A DNA stretch of 10,235 nt from Anaerolineae bacterium (lineage in GTDB: Bacteria; Chloroflexota; Anaerolineae; Aggregatilineales; Phototrophicaceae), in assembly GCA_028284565.1 (NCBI GenBank), contig JANQRM010000481.1, positions 1 to 10,235 on the forward strand, in the 5' to 3' direction. The notes beneath the pieces were generated by a model, which searched no databases, was not told the origin of the DNA, and saw only the letters and a program-made list of their open reading frames with translations. Below, in pieces: positions 1 to 7,696 of the stretch; position 1 is the first letter of the stretch, and every line of letters begins with the position of its first letter. A program made the translations under genes and the position numbers.

Positions 1-279
1 GGGGATAGATTAGCTGTCGGTGGCGTTGGTGAGCAATGTCCCTATGGCATCCGTGTCCGCGCTGGCGATTTCTCTGGTGTCGCACGAGGCAATCCCCCAC
101 CCAGCATGTGCAACCCCATCTTCGCGCCCGACAGTTCAGGAGTTGCATTCACAGGGGTGAATCCGCGTGTCGATGGGCGTGTCGATGTTTACTATGCTAA
201 CAACAATGGATTTGGCGCAAATAACCTCACTGTCGATTTACAAGGCTCCATGATACTCATCGGCTGGATTGGCGGATAA
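1..279 (+). CDS. C-terminal fragment of a probable TolB/PD40-type beta-propeller protein
   Basis: Reading frame 1 is open from the window edge to a TAA at 277-279, giving the last 92 residues of a protein whose start lies outside. The segment PIFAPDSSGVAFTG (about residues 39-52), then DVYYANNNG (62-70) and NNLTVDL (74-80), follows the pattern of a PD40/WD40-like blade: P-x-(F/W)-x-P-D-x-S-x-(I/V)-A-F, then D-(I/V)-Y and a closing L-T. Such blades occur in TolB-like and other extracytoplasmic propeller proteins. The protein ends in a hydrophobic strand, SMILIGWIGG, that could close the propeller. Asn and Gly richness fits an exported protein, but the signal peptide would be outside the window. 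The propeller call is inference from one blade-like segment. A different extracellular beta-rich domain is possible. Confidence 0.6.
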   Translation, partial: GDRLAVGGVGEQCPYGIRVRAGDFSGVARGNPPPSMCNPIFAPDSSGVAFTGVNPRVDGRVDVYYANNNGFGANNLTVDLQGSMILIGWIGG

Positions 280-336
280 CCGTAGCCCACACCTGCAAAG
301 CGGGTTATCATCTGCGTACTGAGTTAATTCGCAAAC

Positions 337-342
337 AGGAGG
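337..342 (+). promoter_or_regulatory. Strong ribosome binding site of fabG
   Basis: AGGAGG at 337-342 is a full anti-Shine-Dalgarno match, six bases before the ATG at 349. It fixes the fabG start and is the strongest ribosome binding site in the window. Confidence 0.85.
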
Positions 343-348
343 AAGTCC

Positions 349-1095
349 ATGTCAGACCTCACCGGAAAAATTGCCGTTGTTACTGGAGCCAGTCGTGGAA
401 TTGGGCGCGCAATCGCCTTAGAACTTGCCAAGCGTGGCGCAACCATCATCGTCAATTACAATCGTAGTCAAGATGCCGCCCAAGTCGTTGTGGATGAGAT
501 ACAAGCCAATGGTGGCACAGCCGAAGCCATCCAAACCGATGTCAGTGACGAAGATCAAGTTGCTGAATTCTTCAAATCCGTCACCTCCACACACGGCACA
601 ATTGATATTCTTGTCAACAACGCAGGCATGACCCGCGATAACGTCATCATGATGATGAAGCCAGAAGATTTCGATGTCGTCATTAACACTAATCTCCGCA
701 GTGCATGGCTCTGTAGCAAAACTGCCATTCGCACCATGATGCGGAAACGCACCGGAAAAATCATCAATATCACTAGTGTCGTTGGTATCGCGGGCAATGG
801 TGGACAAAGCAACTACGCCGCCAGTAAAGCAGGACTCATCGGCATTACCAAATCCCTCGCTAAAGAAGTCGCCACACGTAATATCACGGTTAATGCCGTT
901 GCGCCGGGATTCATCGGCACAGATATGACCTCAGATTTAGGTGAAGATATTGTCGAAACTGCCCTGTCTCATATCCCACTCGGACGCATGGGAGAACCCG
1001 AAGACATAGCCAAAGCGGTTGCCTTCCTCGCCTCAGATGATGCTAATTACATCACGGGACAAGTCCTTGTCGTTGATGGCGGGATGGTGATGTAA
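349..1095 (+). CDS. fabG: 3-oxoacyl-[acyl-carrier-protein] reductase (FabG), SDR family
   Basis: This 248-residue classical short-chain dehydrogenase has the usual FabG length. FabG reduces 3-oxoacyl-ACP to (R)-3-hydroxyacyl-ACP with NADPH in the cytosolic type II fatty-acid elongation cycle. The Rossmann dinucleotide motif TGASRGIGR lies at residues 12-20 and NNAG at 90-93. The catalytic tetrad is complete: Asn115 (in NTNL), Ser143 (in ITSVVG), Tyr156 and Lys160 (in YAASK). [12 protein letters not shown] (183-194) is the typical FabG active-site loop, and the C-terminus [14 protein letters not shown] matches the family's closing strand and tetramer interface. The ATG at 349 is set by the AGGAGG just upstream. 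The hinT-like gene follows after 38 bp, so the two are probably co-transcribed. No other fatty-acid gene (fabD, acpP, fabF) is adjacent. An acetoacetyl-CoA reductase (PhaB-like) role cannot be fully excluded, but the loop and C-terminus favour FabG. Confidence 0.93.
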   Translation: MSDLTGKIAVVTGASRGIGRAIALELAKRGATIIVNYNRSQDAAQVVVDEIQANGGTAEAIQTDVSDEDQVAEFFKSVTSTHGTIDILVNNAGMTRDNVIMMMKPEDFDVVINTNLRSAWLCSKTAIRTMMRKRTGKIINITSVVGIAGNGGQSNYAASKAGLIGITKSLAKEVATRNITVNAVAPGFIGTDMTSDLGEDIVETALSHIPLGRMGEPEDIAKAVAFLASDDANYITGQVLVVDGGMVM

Positions 1096-1133
1096 ATGGG
1101 CATCACAAATTTTGTAGTAGTTGGAGAATAACC

Positions 1134-1487
1134 ATGTCCACAATATTTTCTAAAATTGTCGCCAAAGAGATTCCAGCAGAAATTGTCTACGAAGATGAAT
1201 TAGTGATGGCATTCAACGATATTAATCCCATCGCGCCAACTCATATCCTCATCATCCCCAAAAAAGAGATTCCCACCGTCAATGATGTCTCTACTGCTGA
1301 TGAAGCCACACTTGGACGCTTGTTCACCGTCGCCGCCAAAATTGCCAAAGATAAGGGCATCGCGGAGAGTGGTTATCGTTTAATGGTCAATTGCAATGCT
1401 GATGGTGGGCAAGAGGTGTTCCATCTGCACATGCACCTGCTTGGCGGGCGCAATCTCGGTCCCATGTTGGTGAAGAAAGATTCATAA
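1134..1487 (+). CDS. hinT: HIT family protein, HinT-type purine nucleoside phosphoramidase
   Basis: This 117-residue protein has the length and architecture of bacterial HinT. It begins with [19 protein letters not shown], the family's typical first strand and helix. [14 protein letters not shown] (31-44) is the conserved substrate-side strand. The histidine triad HLHMHLL at 97-103 gives the signature His97, His99 and His101, followed by GGRNLGPM. In the family the central histidine forms a nucleotidyl intermediate, and the enzyme hydrolyses nucleoside 5'-phosphoramidates such as AMP-lysine in the cytosol. The ribosome binding site is a modest GGAGA about eight bases before the ATG. It follows fabG by 38 bp on the same strand and is probably translated from the same mRNA, although no functional link is known. 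A terminator-like hairpin begins a few bases after its stop codon. Confidence 0.92.
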   Translation: MSTIFSKIVAKEIPAEIVYEDELVMAFNDINPIAPTHILIIPKKEIPTVNDVSTADEATLGRLFTVAAKIAKDKGIAESGYRLMVNCNADGGQEVFHLHMHLLGGRNLGPMLVKKDS

Positions 1488-1490
1488 ACC

Positions 1491-1519
1491 AAAAAGGGAT
1501 TACCTTTACGATAATCCCT
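1491..1519. terminator. Intrinsic terminator hairpin between converging genes, best on the minus strand
   Basis: An 8-bp perfect stem, AGGGATTA (1495-1502) and TAATCCCT (1512-1519), encloses a 9-base loop. On the minus strand the stem is followed by five T residues (complement of A1491-A1495), a classical Rho-independent signal for the DsbA-like gene ending at 1544. On the plus strand the stem is followed by only a mixed A/T stretch ending in four T (1527-1530). It is a weaker terminator for hinT but may act in both directions. Confidence 0.7.
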
Positions 1520-1543
1520 CAGAAAATTTTAACTGATTAGATT

Positions 1544-2452
1544 CTAACTATCAGCTTCCTCAGTCGCCTCTGCCCCATCATCGCTGGGTTCGTCAGTCGC
1601 TTCCATATCGGCATCCGAGTCATCCATAGGTTCTTCGGTGGATTCCATATCGTCCAAGGGTTCATCCGTTGACTCAGCATCCGGTGTTGGCTCTTCAGTG
1701 GCTTCGACCTCAGGCGTTTCATCCGGTGTGAAACTGACATCTGCCAGCGCAGTGACAATCGCTTGTTCAATGGGTTCTAACGTAATGCCATCGACTGTTG
1801 TGCCATTGACTCGAATCGTTGGTGTGCCTAAGCCCTGTCCATCTGCCAAACCAGCATCAATCACGGCTTGTACATCACTGCCACCAACACAACTATTGAA
1901 GCTCCCGCCGTTCAAGCCGAGTGCATCAACCCCAGCCAGTAAACGTCCTTGCGTAAAGGGAGATCCGAACAAACCTTGCCAATGGAACAACAAGTCGTGA
2001 TATTCCCAGAATTTGTCTTGTTTACCCGCACATAATGCCGCTTTAGCCGCCCCCTCAGCATTCGGGACAGCCCCGCCAACAGTCAGAGGCACATATACAA
2101 AGCGGATTTGTCCCTGACGTGCGCGTTCCTTTAAGGAAGGTGCAACATCTTGGTGAAATTGACGACATGCCGGACAGGCAAAATTGGAAATTTCTTCAAC
2201 AACTACCGGAGCATCAATATCACCCAAGTAAGGAAATCCTTCTTGTGTAAATCCCCGTTCAATGCCTTCATACGCAGTCTCTACGCCTTCGGGGATGGGC
2301 GCATCCGATGGCTGATTCGTTGTGATAATCAGAAGCAAGACAATCACGGCTACTGCAACCAAGCCACCCACTAGAGTCAACATCCGATTCCGCTGGCGTT
2401 GTTTTTCTCGTTCATCACGCCGTTGTTTGGTGCGTGAGCGTCGTTGTGACAT
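1544..2452 (-). CDS. Membrane-anchored DsbA-like thiol-disulfide oxidoreductase with acidic repeat tail
   Basis: This 302-residue protein has three parts. A very basic N-terminus (residues 1-23, rich in Arg, Lys and Gln) leads into one hydrophobic helix at about 24-44, a signal anchor with the N-terminus inside. A thioredoxin-fold DsbA-like domain (Thioredoxin_4/DSBA type) covers about 70-236. It carries the active site CPAC at 93-96 (in SNFACPACRQFH), the helical-insert motif ALCAGKQDKFWEYHDLLF (139-156) and the cis-proline motif GTPT with Pro211. Cys141 and Cys188 form a second pair common in this branch. Residues 243-302 are a low-complexity Glu/Asp/Thr/Pro tail of about 10-residue repeats. 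The likely role is disulfide formation or exchange in exported proteins on the outer face of the membrane. GGAGGA lies just upstream of the ATG at 2452. The peptidase gene is 86 bp upstream on the same strand, and no DsbB/VKOR partner is in the window. Confidence 0.88.
   Translation of the reverse strand: MSQRRSRTKQRRDEREKQRQRNRMLTLVGGLVAVAVIVLLLIITTNQPSDAPIPEGVETAYEGIERGFTQEGFPYLGDIDAPVVVEEISNFACPACRQFHQDVAPSLKERARQGQIRFVYVPLTVGGAVPNAEGAAKAALCAGKQDKFWEYHDLLFHWQGLFGSPFTQGRLLAGVDALGLNGGSFNSCVGGSDVQAVIDAGLADGQGLGTPTIRVNGTTVDGITLEPIEQAIVTALADVSFTPDETPEVEATEEPTPDAESTDEPLDDMESTEEPMDDSDADMEATDEPSDDGAEATEEADS
1547..1702 (-). repeat. Tandem degenerate decapeptide-coding repeats (T-[ED]-E-P-x-x-D type)
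   Basis: This stretch codes for residues 251-302 of the DsbA-like protein. The units can be read as ATEEPTPDAE, STDEPLDDME, STEEPMDDSDADME, ATDEPSDDGAE and ATEEADS. Each starts with a small residue, Thr, two acidic positions and usually Pro. At DNA level, motifs such as ttc(a/g)gtggcttc and gattccatatcg recur with changes, as expected for an expanded then diverged tandem repeat. Confidence 0.7.
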
Positions 2453-2538
2453 ACAGAGTCCTCCACATCAAAATATCTAAAGTCAGCGTGGCAACAGTCT
2501 ACAAGACCCCTGTGCATTTTGAAAGGTCATGCCAACAC

Positions 2539-4356
2539 TTAATCCGTATCACCCCATGCTTGTAAATAGTCATCAAAGGTGAGGGCTTGAGTCGGAATCT
2601 CATCAAAAATGACAGGATACTTCACCAGTTTGCTTTCTGATGTGTCTGAGATACTCAAAGGTGCTTCGGATACCCACAACGCCACCGGAGGACGCTTGAG
2701 CGATGCAATGCCTGTTGGCAACAAACCACTGACGACAACCCCAGCCTCGATATAATCCGCGACCATGATACGAATTTGCCGTTTATCTTCATCCGTGACA
2801 GGACGGTAACATACATTCCGCAAGCGATTATCGCTATCAAACATCAAGGTCAAACCACCAAATGCATCCACCGACGAACCATGATATTGTCCATATTGAC
2901 TGCCGGAGAGCAAAATCTTCTCCGACGAGAAATAGGTGATAAACACATTACCGTCTTGATTGCGATACGTCGCCACAGGGGATAGATTCGGATTGCCATG
3001 TAATTCGAGTACAGGCAAAACGCTATCCTCTAAGAATTGGGCGGCGGCAAGCCATGTGTTGATCGTATCGGGCAGACGAATATCGGGCAAATCACGAAGA
3101 CTAGCTAAATGCGTTTTGCCATCATCCAAAGACAAAATTCCACGCGCATCAAACACATTCATCAATAGTTGTTGATGTCGCCCGTTGTACAGCACATCAT
3201 CGGCAGATAAAAACGACTTCGCCATATCCGCAAAATTCACTTCACCAACGGGACCTGCTTCAATAGCAGTCATCAACAAATAGCCCAAAATATCCCGCGC
3301 CCGATGCAGAGCGATATATGCAGGCATCGTATCATTTATCTCTTCATACACTTCGACCATCGCATCGTAAAATGCACCAGAGAACACCCTTGAATAATTA
3401 TGCGGTTCACGAGATAGATTCGTCTGTGGCTGAGGATGCGTATAGAGCATCTCATCAAAGTGTGTTTCTGCAAATTGATTGAACACATTCCGCAAATACA
3501 TCGTATGGTCACGCCGATGTTGTTGTTCCTCCTTCGTCTGTTCATGCAGATGCTCCGCCACTTCACTCACAAAGCTCGACATCCGCAAATCGCCCTTCGT
3601 CCACTCCAACAAACGCCGAATCAGCGACTCGTCATGCAATGCCACCAACACAGCCGTAATATCTGCAAAGCTCTCATGAAATGCCGACGGACCCAAACCA
3701 AAGGACTCATTATAAAAGTCACGCAAGCCATCCAACACCGCATGACCCGCCTCGTGACTCACAATATCTGCACTGCGCGCGGTACTCATTTCATCCCCAT
3801 TCGACAAGAAGGAATGAAAGCCAATGACTTGATTCTGTTCATCATAATAGGCATTCGCTCGATTCCCTACGAAAGGATTGACCGTAATCCGCGCCGACGG
3901 AAACGCCCATGGAATCGCCCGTTTCGCATAACGTTCGTACATCCGTAACGTGAAAGTCGTATAGTAAAACGCACTTACTTGGTCGAACTGTGGCATCCCG
4001 GGCCAAAAGAGATAATTCCCATCCTCATCCGGCTCCGCGATAGCTCCGCGCCCATCATCCACCCGCACCCGCGAATTCACAAAACCCGCACGAATATCCT
4101 CTGCACTCATCTGGCGCACTTCTGGCTCACTGATAAAGGGATTCTGTGGATACACGGTCACATACACCACATCCCGCGCTTCTTTTGGAATTGGTTCTTC
4201 ATGCAAGGTAAAGGAATTCATCGAGCGTTGTGCCATCATCGCTGGCACATTCGAGCGACTATGCTCCTGCAGACGACGCAACATCTGGAAGACTGTCCCA
4301 TCGGGCGAACCCCATACAGGATGATCTTGTTCGTTTTGGTGTTCAATCTCTGTCAT
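2539..4356 (-). CDS. Thermolysin-like (M4-type gluzincin) zinc metallopeptidase, apparently not exported
   Basis: With the start at 4356 the protein has 605 residues. GGGGAG lies eight bases before this ATG, whereas an in-frame ATG at 4401 would add 15 residues and has no clear ribosome binding site. The peptidase signature is complete. HEAGH at 201-205 gives two zinc ligands and the catalytic Glu202. HESFAD places the third ligand at Glu228 with Asp232 four residues later, as in the ExxxD of thermolysin. NAYY at 168-171 resembles the family's NAFW substrate-binding motif. HNYSRVFSGAFYDAM contains His319, probably the transition-state histidine (His231 of thermolysin). No signal peptide, membrane helix or FTP/PepSY propeptide is visible, unlike secreted M4 enzymes. 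Roughly the last 180 residues, including TYRNQDGNVFITYFSSEKI, look beta-rich and I cannot assign them. Substrates are unknown. It is divergent from acnA and lies 86 bp upstream of the DsbA-like gene. Confidence 0.8.
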   Translation of the reverse strand: MTEIEHQNEQDHPVWGSPDGTVFQMLRRLQEHSRSNVPAMMAQRSMNSFTLHEEPIPKEARDVVYVTVYPQNPFISEPEVRQMSAEDIRAGFVNSRVRVDDGRGAIAEPDEDGNYLFWPGMPQFDQVSAFYYTTFTLRMYERYAKRAIPWAFPSARITVNPFVGNRANAYYDEQNQVIGFHSFLSNGDEMSTARSADIVSHEAGHAVLDGLRDFYNESFGLGPSAFHESFADITAVLVALHDESLIRRLLEWTKGDLRMSSFVSEVAEHLHEQTKEEQQHRRDHTMYLRNVFNQFAETHFDEMLYTHPQPQTNLSREPHNYSRVFSGAFYDAMVEVYEEINDTMPAYIALHRARDILGYLLMTAIEAGPVGEVNFADMAKSFLSADDVLYNGRHQQLLMNVFDARGILSLDDGKTHLASLRDLPDIRLPDTINTWLAAAQFLEDSVLPVLELHGNPNLSPVATYRNQDGNVFITYFSSEKILLSGSQYGQYHGSSVDAFGGLTLMFDSDNRLRNVCYRPVTDEDKRQIRIMVADYIEAGVVVSGLLPTGIASLKRPPVALWVSEAPLSISDTSESKLVKYPVIFDEIPTQALTFDDYLQAWGDTD

Positions 4357-4364
4357 CAGATTTT

Positions 4365-4370
4365 CTCCCC
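4365..4370 (-). promoter_or_regulatory. Ribosome binding site that sets the peptidase start
   Basis: GGGGAG on the minus strand (4370 down to 4365) lies eight bases before the ATG at 4356-4354. The alternative ATG at 4401 lacks such a motif, so the shorter protein is preferred. Confidence 0.65.
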
Positions 4371-4382
4371 AATTTTGCCTGT

Positions 4383-4388
4383 ATTGTA
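4383..4388 (-). promoter_or_regulatory. Possible -10 element for the peptidase gene
   Basis: TACAAT on the minus strand (4388 down to 4383) matches the -10 consensus at five of six positions, 26 bases before the chosen start codon. The sequence 17 bases upstream reads GGCGAG and is not a -35 element, so this is only a partial promoter signal. If it is real, transcription would begin downstream of the alternative ATG at 4401, which also favours the 4356 start. Confidence 0.3.
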
Positions 4389-4450
4389 ACTTATCCCCCA
4401 CCTACCTCGCCCCCCAATTCTCAGGGGTTTACCCATCTATCGACCTTCCA

Positions 4451-4479
4451 CTGACAAGCTGTAACTTTTTTTGTAAAAT
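4451..4479 (+). promoter_or_regulatory. Sigma70-type promoter of acnA
   Basis: CTGACA at 4451-4456 (five of six matches to TTGACA) and TAAAAT at 4474-4479 (five of six to TATAAT) are separated by exactly 17 bases. The spacer is T-rich. Transcription would start near 4486 and give a leader of about 90 bases before the acnA ATG at 4578. This is the best promoter-like sequence I see in the window. Confidence 0.6.
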
Positions 4480-4483
4480 AGAA

Positions 4484-4521
4484 ACACTTCAACACGTCAA
4501 AGTATTGACACTTCAGACGTG
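4484..4521 (+). promoter_or_regulatory. Inverted and direct repeats in the acnA leader, possible operator or RNA hairpin
   Basis: Just after the predicted promoter there are three overlapping symmetries. CACGTC (4493-4498) and GACGTG (4516-4521) are inverted repeats, with AAGT (4500-4503) and ACTT (4510-4513) nested inside, forming an interrupted hairpin with a six-base loop. GTCAA (4496-4500) and TTGAC (4505-4509) form a tighter dyad with a 4-base spacer. ACACTTCA occurs twice, at 4484-4491 and 4508-4515. This could be a protein operator near the transcription start or a leader RNA structure. No regulator can be named from the sequence. Confidence 0.4.
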
Positions 4522-4577
4522 CTTGACTTTCCGCAGACTGTTGCATCATGCAACCCAATACACAAAAGGATACCTCT

Positions 4578-7280
4578 ATGAGCAATCATTTCGGCGCACG
4601 CGGGACGTTTGATACAGGCAGTGGCGATGCCATCATCTATCGCCTCAGCAAATTAGCCGAGCAGAATATAGGCAACATCGCTAAGCTCCCTGTCAGCATC
4701 AAAATCCTCCTAGAAAACGCCCTCCGCAACTTGAATGGCGATACCTTTACCGAAGATGACGTCCACAATCTCGCCAGTTGGGACGCAAACAATTACAATG
4801 CCGTTGAGATTCCCTTCCGCCCAGCCCGTGTTATTTTGCAGGACTTCACAGGTGTACCCGCCGTCGTAGACCTCGCCGCCCTCCGCAGTGCCATGCACCG
4901 ACTCGGTGGTGATCCACAGAAAATCAATCCAATGGTGCCTGTCGATTTGGTCATTGATCACTCCGTACAAGTGGACTACTTCGCACGACCCGATGCCATC
5001 ATCAAAAACTCCGAGATGGAATTCGTCCGCAACAAAGAACGTTATGAATTCCTCCATTGGGGACAAAAGGCTTTCGACAATTTCAAAGTTGTCCCGCTAG
5101 CAACAGGCATTGTCCATCAAGTCAATCTCGACTTTCTAGTCAACTGCGTCCAATTCTACGATGACGCTAATGGCGATGGCAAAGTCGCCCTACCGGATAC
5201 CCTCGTGGGGACAGATAGCCATACCACGATGATTAATGGTCTAGGTGTCGTCGGCTGGGGTGTTGGCGGGATTGAAGCCGAAGCCGCCATGCTCGGACAA
5301 CCCATCTACATGCTCATGCCACAAGTCGTTGGCTTTAAACTTACAGGCAAACTACCAGAAGGCGCAACAGCCACAGACCTTGTATTGGTTGTTACCCAAA
5401 TGCTCCGTCAAAAAGGTGTAGTCGGCAAATTTGTCGAATTCTATGGTGCAGGCTTAAGCAACATGACCCTACCAGACCGCGCGACCATCGCAAACATGGC
5501 TCCCGAATACGGCGCAACCATGGGCTTCTTCCCGGTGGATGACGAAGTACTCAGTTACCTCCGACGCACCGGACGCGACGAATCACTCATTAAAATGGTA
5601 GAGAATTACACCAAAGAACAAGGCTTGTTCCGCACCGATGACACACCAGACCCTGAATACAATGACACGCTCGAACTCGACTTAAGCACAGTCGTTCCCA
5701 GTATGGCAGGACCACTGCGTCCACAAGACCGCATCCTGCTCTCCGATATGCAATCCGCTTTCAGCAAAGCCCTCACTGCACCTATAGGACCGCAAGGTTT
5801 CGCACTCAGCGAAGATCATCTCGATTCGACAGCCGTTGTCAAAGACAATGGTAGTTCCGCCGAAATCACGCACGGGGCAGTTGTCATTGCCGCTATCACC
5901 AGTTGCACCAACACCAGCAACCCCTCAGTCATGGTCGCCGCCGGATTGGTCGCCAAGAATGCTGTCGAAAAAGGGCTGACACGCAAACCCTATGTGAAAA
6001 CCAGTCTCGCACCCGGTTCCAAAGTCGTGACCGAATATCTGGACAAAGCCAACCTCACACCCTATTTAGAACAACTCGGCTTCCACACGGTTGGTTATGG
6101 ATGCACCACTTGCATCGGCAACAGTGGACCTCTACCCGAACCCGTCCGCGAAGCCATTCATACCGGCGATTTAGTGGCGACTTCGGTTCTCAGTGGGAAT
6201 CGCAACTTCGGCGGACGCATTGGACCCGATGTCCGCGCCAACTACCTTGCCTCACCGCCCCTTGTTGTGGCATATGCACTCGCTGGCACAGTCGATATTG
6301 ACCTCACCAACGACCCCATAGGACAAGACAAAGACGGCAATGATGTTTACTTAAGTGACATTTGGCCCAGCCAACAAGAGATATTAGAGGTTGTCCAAAA
6401 CAGCTTGTCTCCTGATATGTTCAATGAACAATATGGCAATGTTTACGATGGCAATGAGACATGGAACGCCATTCCCAGCACCGATAATCCAGTCTATGAG
6501 TGGGAAGCTGATAGCACCTACATTCAAGAACCCCCCTTCTTCGTCGATTTGCCTGTTCATCCAGACCCGATTAAGCCCATTGAGAAGGCGCGCGTGCTTG
6601 TCAATGGGGGCGATTCCGTTACAACCGATCACATCTCCCCAGCCGGAGCCATCGCGGTCAACAGCCCCGCCGGACAATATCTCATCGACAAAGATGTGAG
6701 TCCGCAATACTTCAATAGCTATGGATCGCGTCGTGGCAATGATCAAGTTATGACCCGTGGGACTTTCGCCAATGTCCGCCTTCGCAACAAACTTGTGCCG
6801 GGCAGTGAGGGTGGAGTCACTTACTATCTACCGACGATGGAAGAAACAACCGTCTACGAAGCCTCTCTCAAGTATCAGGTAGATGGGACTCCACTAATCA
6901 TTCTCGGTGGCAAAGATTATGGCATGGGGTCAAGCCGAGATTGGGCGGCGAAAGGGACATTGCTTCTCGGTGTCCAAGCCGTGATTGTTGAAAGCTATGA
7001 GCGTATCCACCGCAGTAACTTGGTAATGATGGGTGTGCTTCCCTTGACCTTCAAAGAGGGCGAATCCTACGAATCCCTTGGTCTCACCGGACACGAACAT
7101 TACGACATTCCCATTACCGATGATGTCAAACCCCTCGATAGCATCACAGTTACAGCGACCGATGCCGATGGCAAGCAAACCCAGTTTGAAGCGGTGGTTC
7201 GTCTCGATACACCCATAGAAGTTGATTACTATCGTCACGGAGGCATCCTGCAATATGTCCTCCGCAACCTGATGGACTAA
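4578..7280 (+). CDS. acnA: Aconitate hydratase (AcnA/IRP1-type)
   Basis: Aconitase isomerises citrate to isocitrate through cis-aconitate in the TCA cycle, using a [4Fe-4S] cluster in the cytosol. The chosen start gives 900 residues, the normal length for AcnA. An in-frame ATG at 4548 would add ten residues ([10 protein letters not shown]), but AAAGGA at 4565-4570 sits seven bases before the ATG at 4578, which is preferred. In this numbering the cluster ligands are Cys443 (in [11 protein letters not shown]), Cys509 and Cys512 (in [14 protein letters not shown]). Other family signatures are [11 protein letters not shown] (123-133), [20 protein letters not shown] (211-230), [15 protein letters not shown] (300-314) and the swivel-domain motif [10 protein letters not shown] (784-793). 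The C-terminus [12 protein letters not shown] is typical. The family's common ATCGFFP reads ATMGFFP here, a tolerated variation outside the cluster ligands. The gene is monocistronic, with its own promoter and a long 3' gap. Confidence 0.97.
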   Translation: MSNHFGARGTFDTGSGDAIIYRLSKLAEQNIGNIAKLPVSIKILLENALRNLNGDTFTEDDVHNLASWDANNYNAVEIPFRPARVILQDFTGVPAVVDLAALRSAMHRLGGDPQKINPMVPVDLVIDHSVQVDYFARPDAIIKNSEMEFVRNKERYEFLHWGQKAFDNFKVVPLATGIVHQVNLDFLVNCVQFYDDANGDGKVALPDTLVGTDSHTTMINGLGVVGWGVGGIEAEAAMLGQPIYMLMPQVVGFKLTGKLPEGATATDLVLVVTQMLRQKGVVGKFVEFYGAGLSNMTLPDRATIANMAPEYGATMGFFPVDDEVLSYLRRTGRDESLIKMVENYTKEQGLFRTDDTPDPEYNDTLELDLSTVVPSMAGPLRPQDRILLSDMQSAFSKALTAPIGPQGFALSEDHLDSTAVVKDNGSSAEITHGAVVIAAITSCTNTSNPSVMVAAGLVAKNAVEKGLTRKPYVKTSLAPGSKVVTEYLDKANLTPYLEQLGFHTVGYGCTTCIGNSGPLPEPVREAIHTGDLVATSVLSGNRNFGGRIGPDVRANYLASPPLVVAYALAGTVDIDLTNDPIGQDKDGNDVYLSDIWPSQQEILEVVQNSLSPDMFNEQYGNVYDGNETWNAIPSTDNPVYEWEADSTYIQEPPFFVDLPVHPDPIKPIEKARVLVNGGDSVTTDHISPAGAIAVNSPAGQYLIDKDVSPQYFNSYGSRRGNDQVMTRGTFANVRLRNKLVPGSEGGVTYYLPTMEETTVYEASLKYQVDGTPLIILGGKDYGMGSSRDWAAKGTLLLGVQAVIVESYERIHRSNLVMMGVLPLTFKEGESYESLGLTGHEHYDIPITDDVKPLDSITVTATDADGKQTQFEAVVRLDTPIEVDYYRHGGILQYVLRNLMD

Positions 7281-7328
7281 AGCTAGCGTAATAATTCAGA
7301 AATAATGAGCGATCTTCATCCCTAATAA

Positions 7329-7384
7329 GCCCCTCTCCTGCGAAACAACATGAAGCGAATTGGGAGACGGGTTGGGGTGCAGGC
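7329..7384. repeat. Degenerate GC-rich interspersed palindromic element
   Basis: CCCCTCTCC (7330-7338) pairs with GGAGACGGG (7363-7371) with a single C-C mismatch across a 24-base loop. A flank GGTTGGGGTGCAGGC (7370-7384) follows. The arrangement CCCCTCTCC, loop, GGGAGxGGGTTGGGGTGxxGGC resembles a repeat that I recall as scattered between genes in many bacterial genomes. Only one copy is in this window, so dispersal cannot be shown here. CCTGC (7337-7341) and GCAGG (7379-7383) offer an alternative pairing. The element lies 48 bases after the acnA stop and may act as a transcript end. Confidence 0.5.
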
Positions 7385-7417
7385 AAAAAAGCACATGAAA
7401 TAGCGCAAATTTTAGAA

Positions 7418-7582
7418 ATGTCAACAGAACCTAGTCGTATTGGGTCAAAATTATTGTTCAGAATCCTGATGCAGATGCATAGTCTATTGCATCCCTCTTT
7501 GCCTCGCTTTTATGATACGATGTTGAGGCATATCAATATTTCTGGTAGCCAACCTGCTGATTGCGGAAAGCCACACATCTGA
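7418..7582 (+). pseudogene. Orphan 54-codon open frame, possible gene remnant
   Basis: An ATG at 7418 opens a 54-residue frame to TGA at 7580-7582. The same frame is open upstream through the palindromic element as far as 7295. The predicted peptide has an amphipathic, protein-like middle, with SKLLFRILMQMHSLLHPSLP followed by RFYDTMLRHINIS, then a less plausible end. There is no ribosome binding site before the ATG. It could be the tail of a decayed gene interrupted by the repeat, a small protein, or chance. I assign no family. Confidence 0.2.
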
Positions 7583-7631
7583 TGTCTAAAATCTCTCATC
7601 TGAAATCGAAATCAAACCCAATCCTAACTTT

Positions 7632-7696
7632 ATCCGTCGCCACAACGGGAACGCTTCTGCCAACCGCGAAAACATATATCATCCGTGCAACGGGAA
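7632..7696. repeat. Short imperfect direct repeat upstream of the MFS gene
   Basis: ATCCGT followed by CAACGGGAA occurs at 7632-7651 (with a five-base insert) and at 7681-7696 (with a one-base insert). A second pair, ACTTTATC, lies nearby at 7628-7635 and 7731-7738. The copies may be protein-binding sites or leftovers of a small local duplication. Confidence 0.4.

Noticed and set aside
275..309. Inverted repeat GATAACC (275-281) and GGTTATC (303-309) after the first stop codon
   Set aside because: The stem is only 7 bp with a 21-base loop and no T-tract follows, so it is not a credible terminator.
2453..2538. Terminator between the peptidase and DsbA-like genes
   Set aside because: Only a 4-bp stem (GTCT/AGAC) with a 3-base loop is found and no T-run follows, so co-transcription of the two genes remains open.
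3436..3948. 170-codon plus-strand open frame inside the peptidase gene
   Set aside because: It lies antisense to a gene with complete catalytic motifs, has low-complexity His/Arg/Ile-rich content and no ribosome binding site. It is a shadow frame.
4505..4533. TTGACA at 4505-4510 as the -35 of a second acnA promoter
   Set aside because: The position 17 bases downstream reads TTTCCG, which is not a -10 element. The TTGAC is better explained as half of the leader dyad.
5903..6301. 132-codon plus-strand open frame inside acnA
   Set aside because: It overlaps the cluster-ligand region of aconitase in another frame and its product is rich in His, Arg and Ser with no domain pattern.
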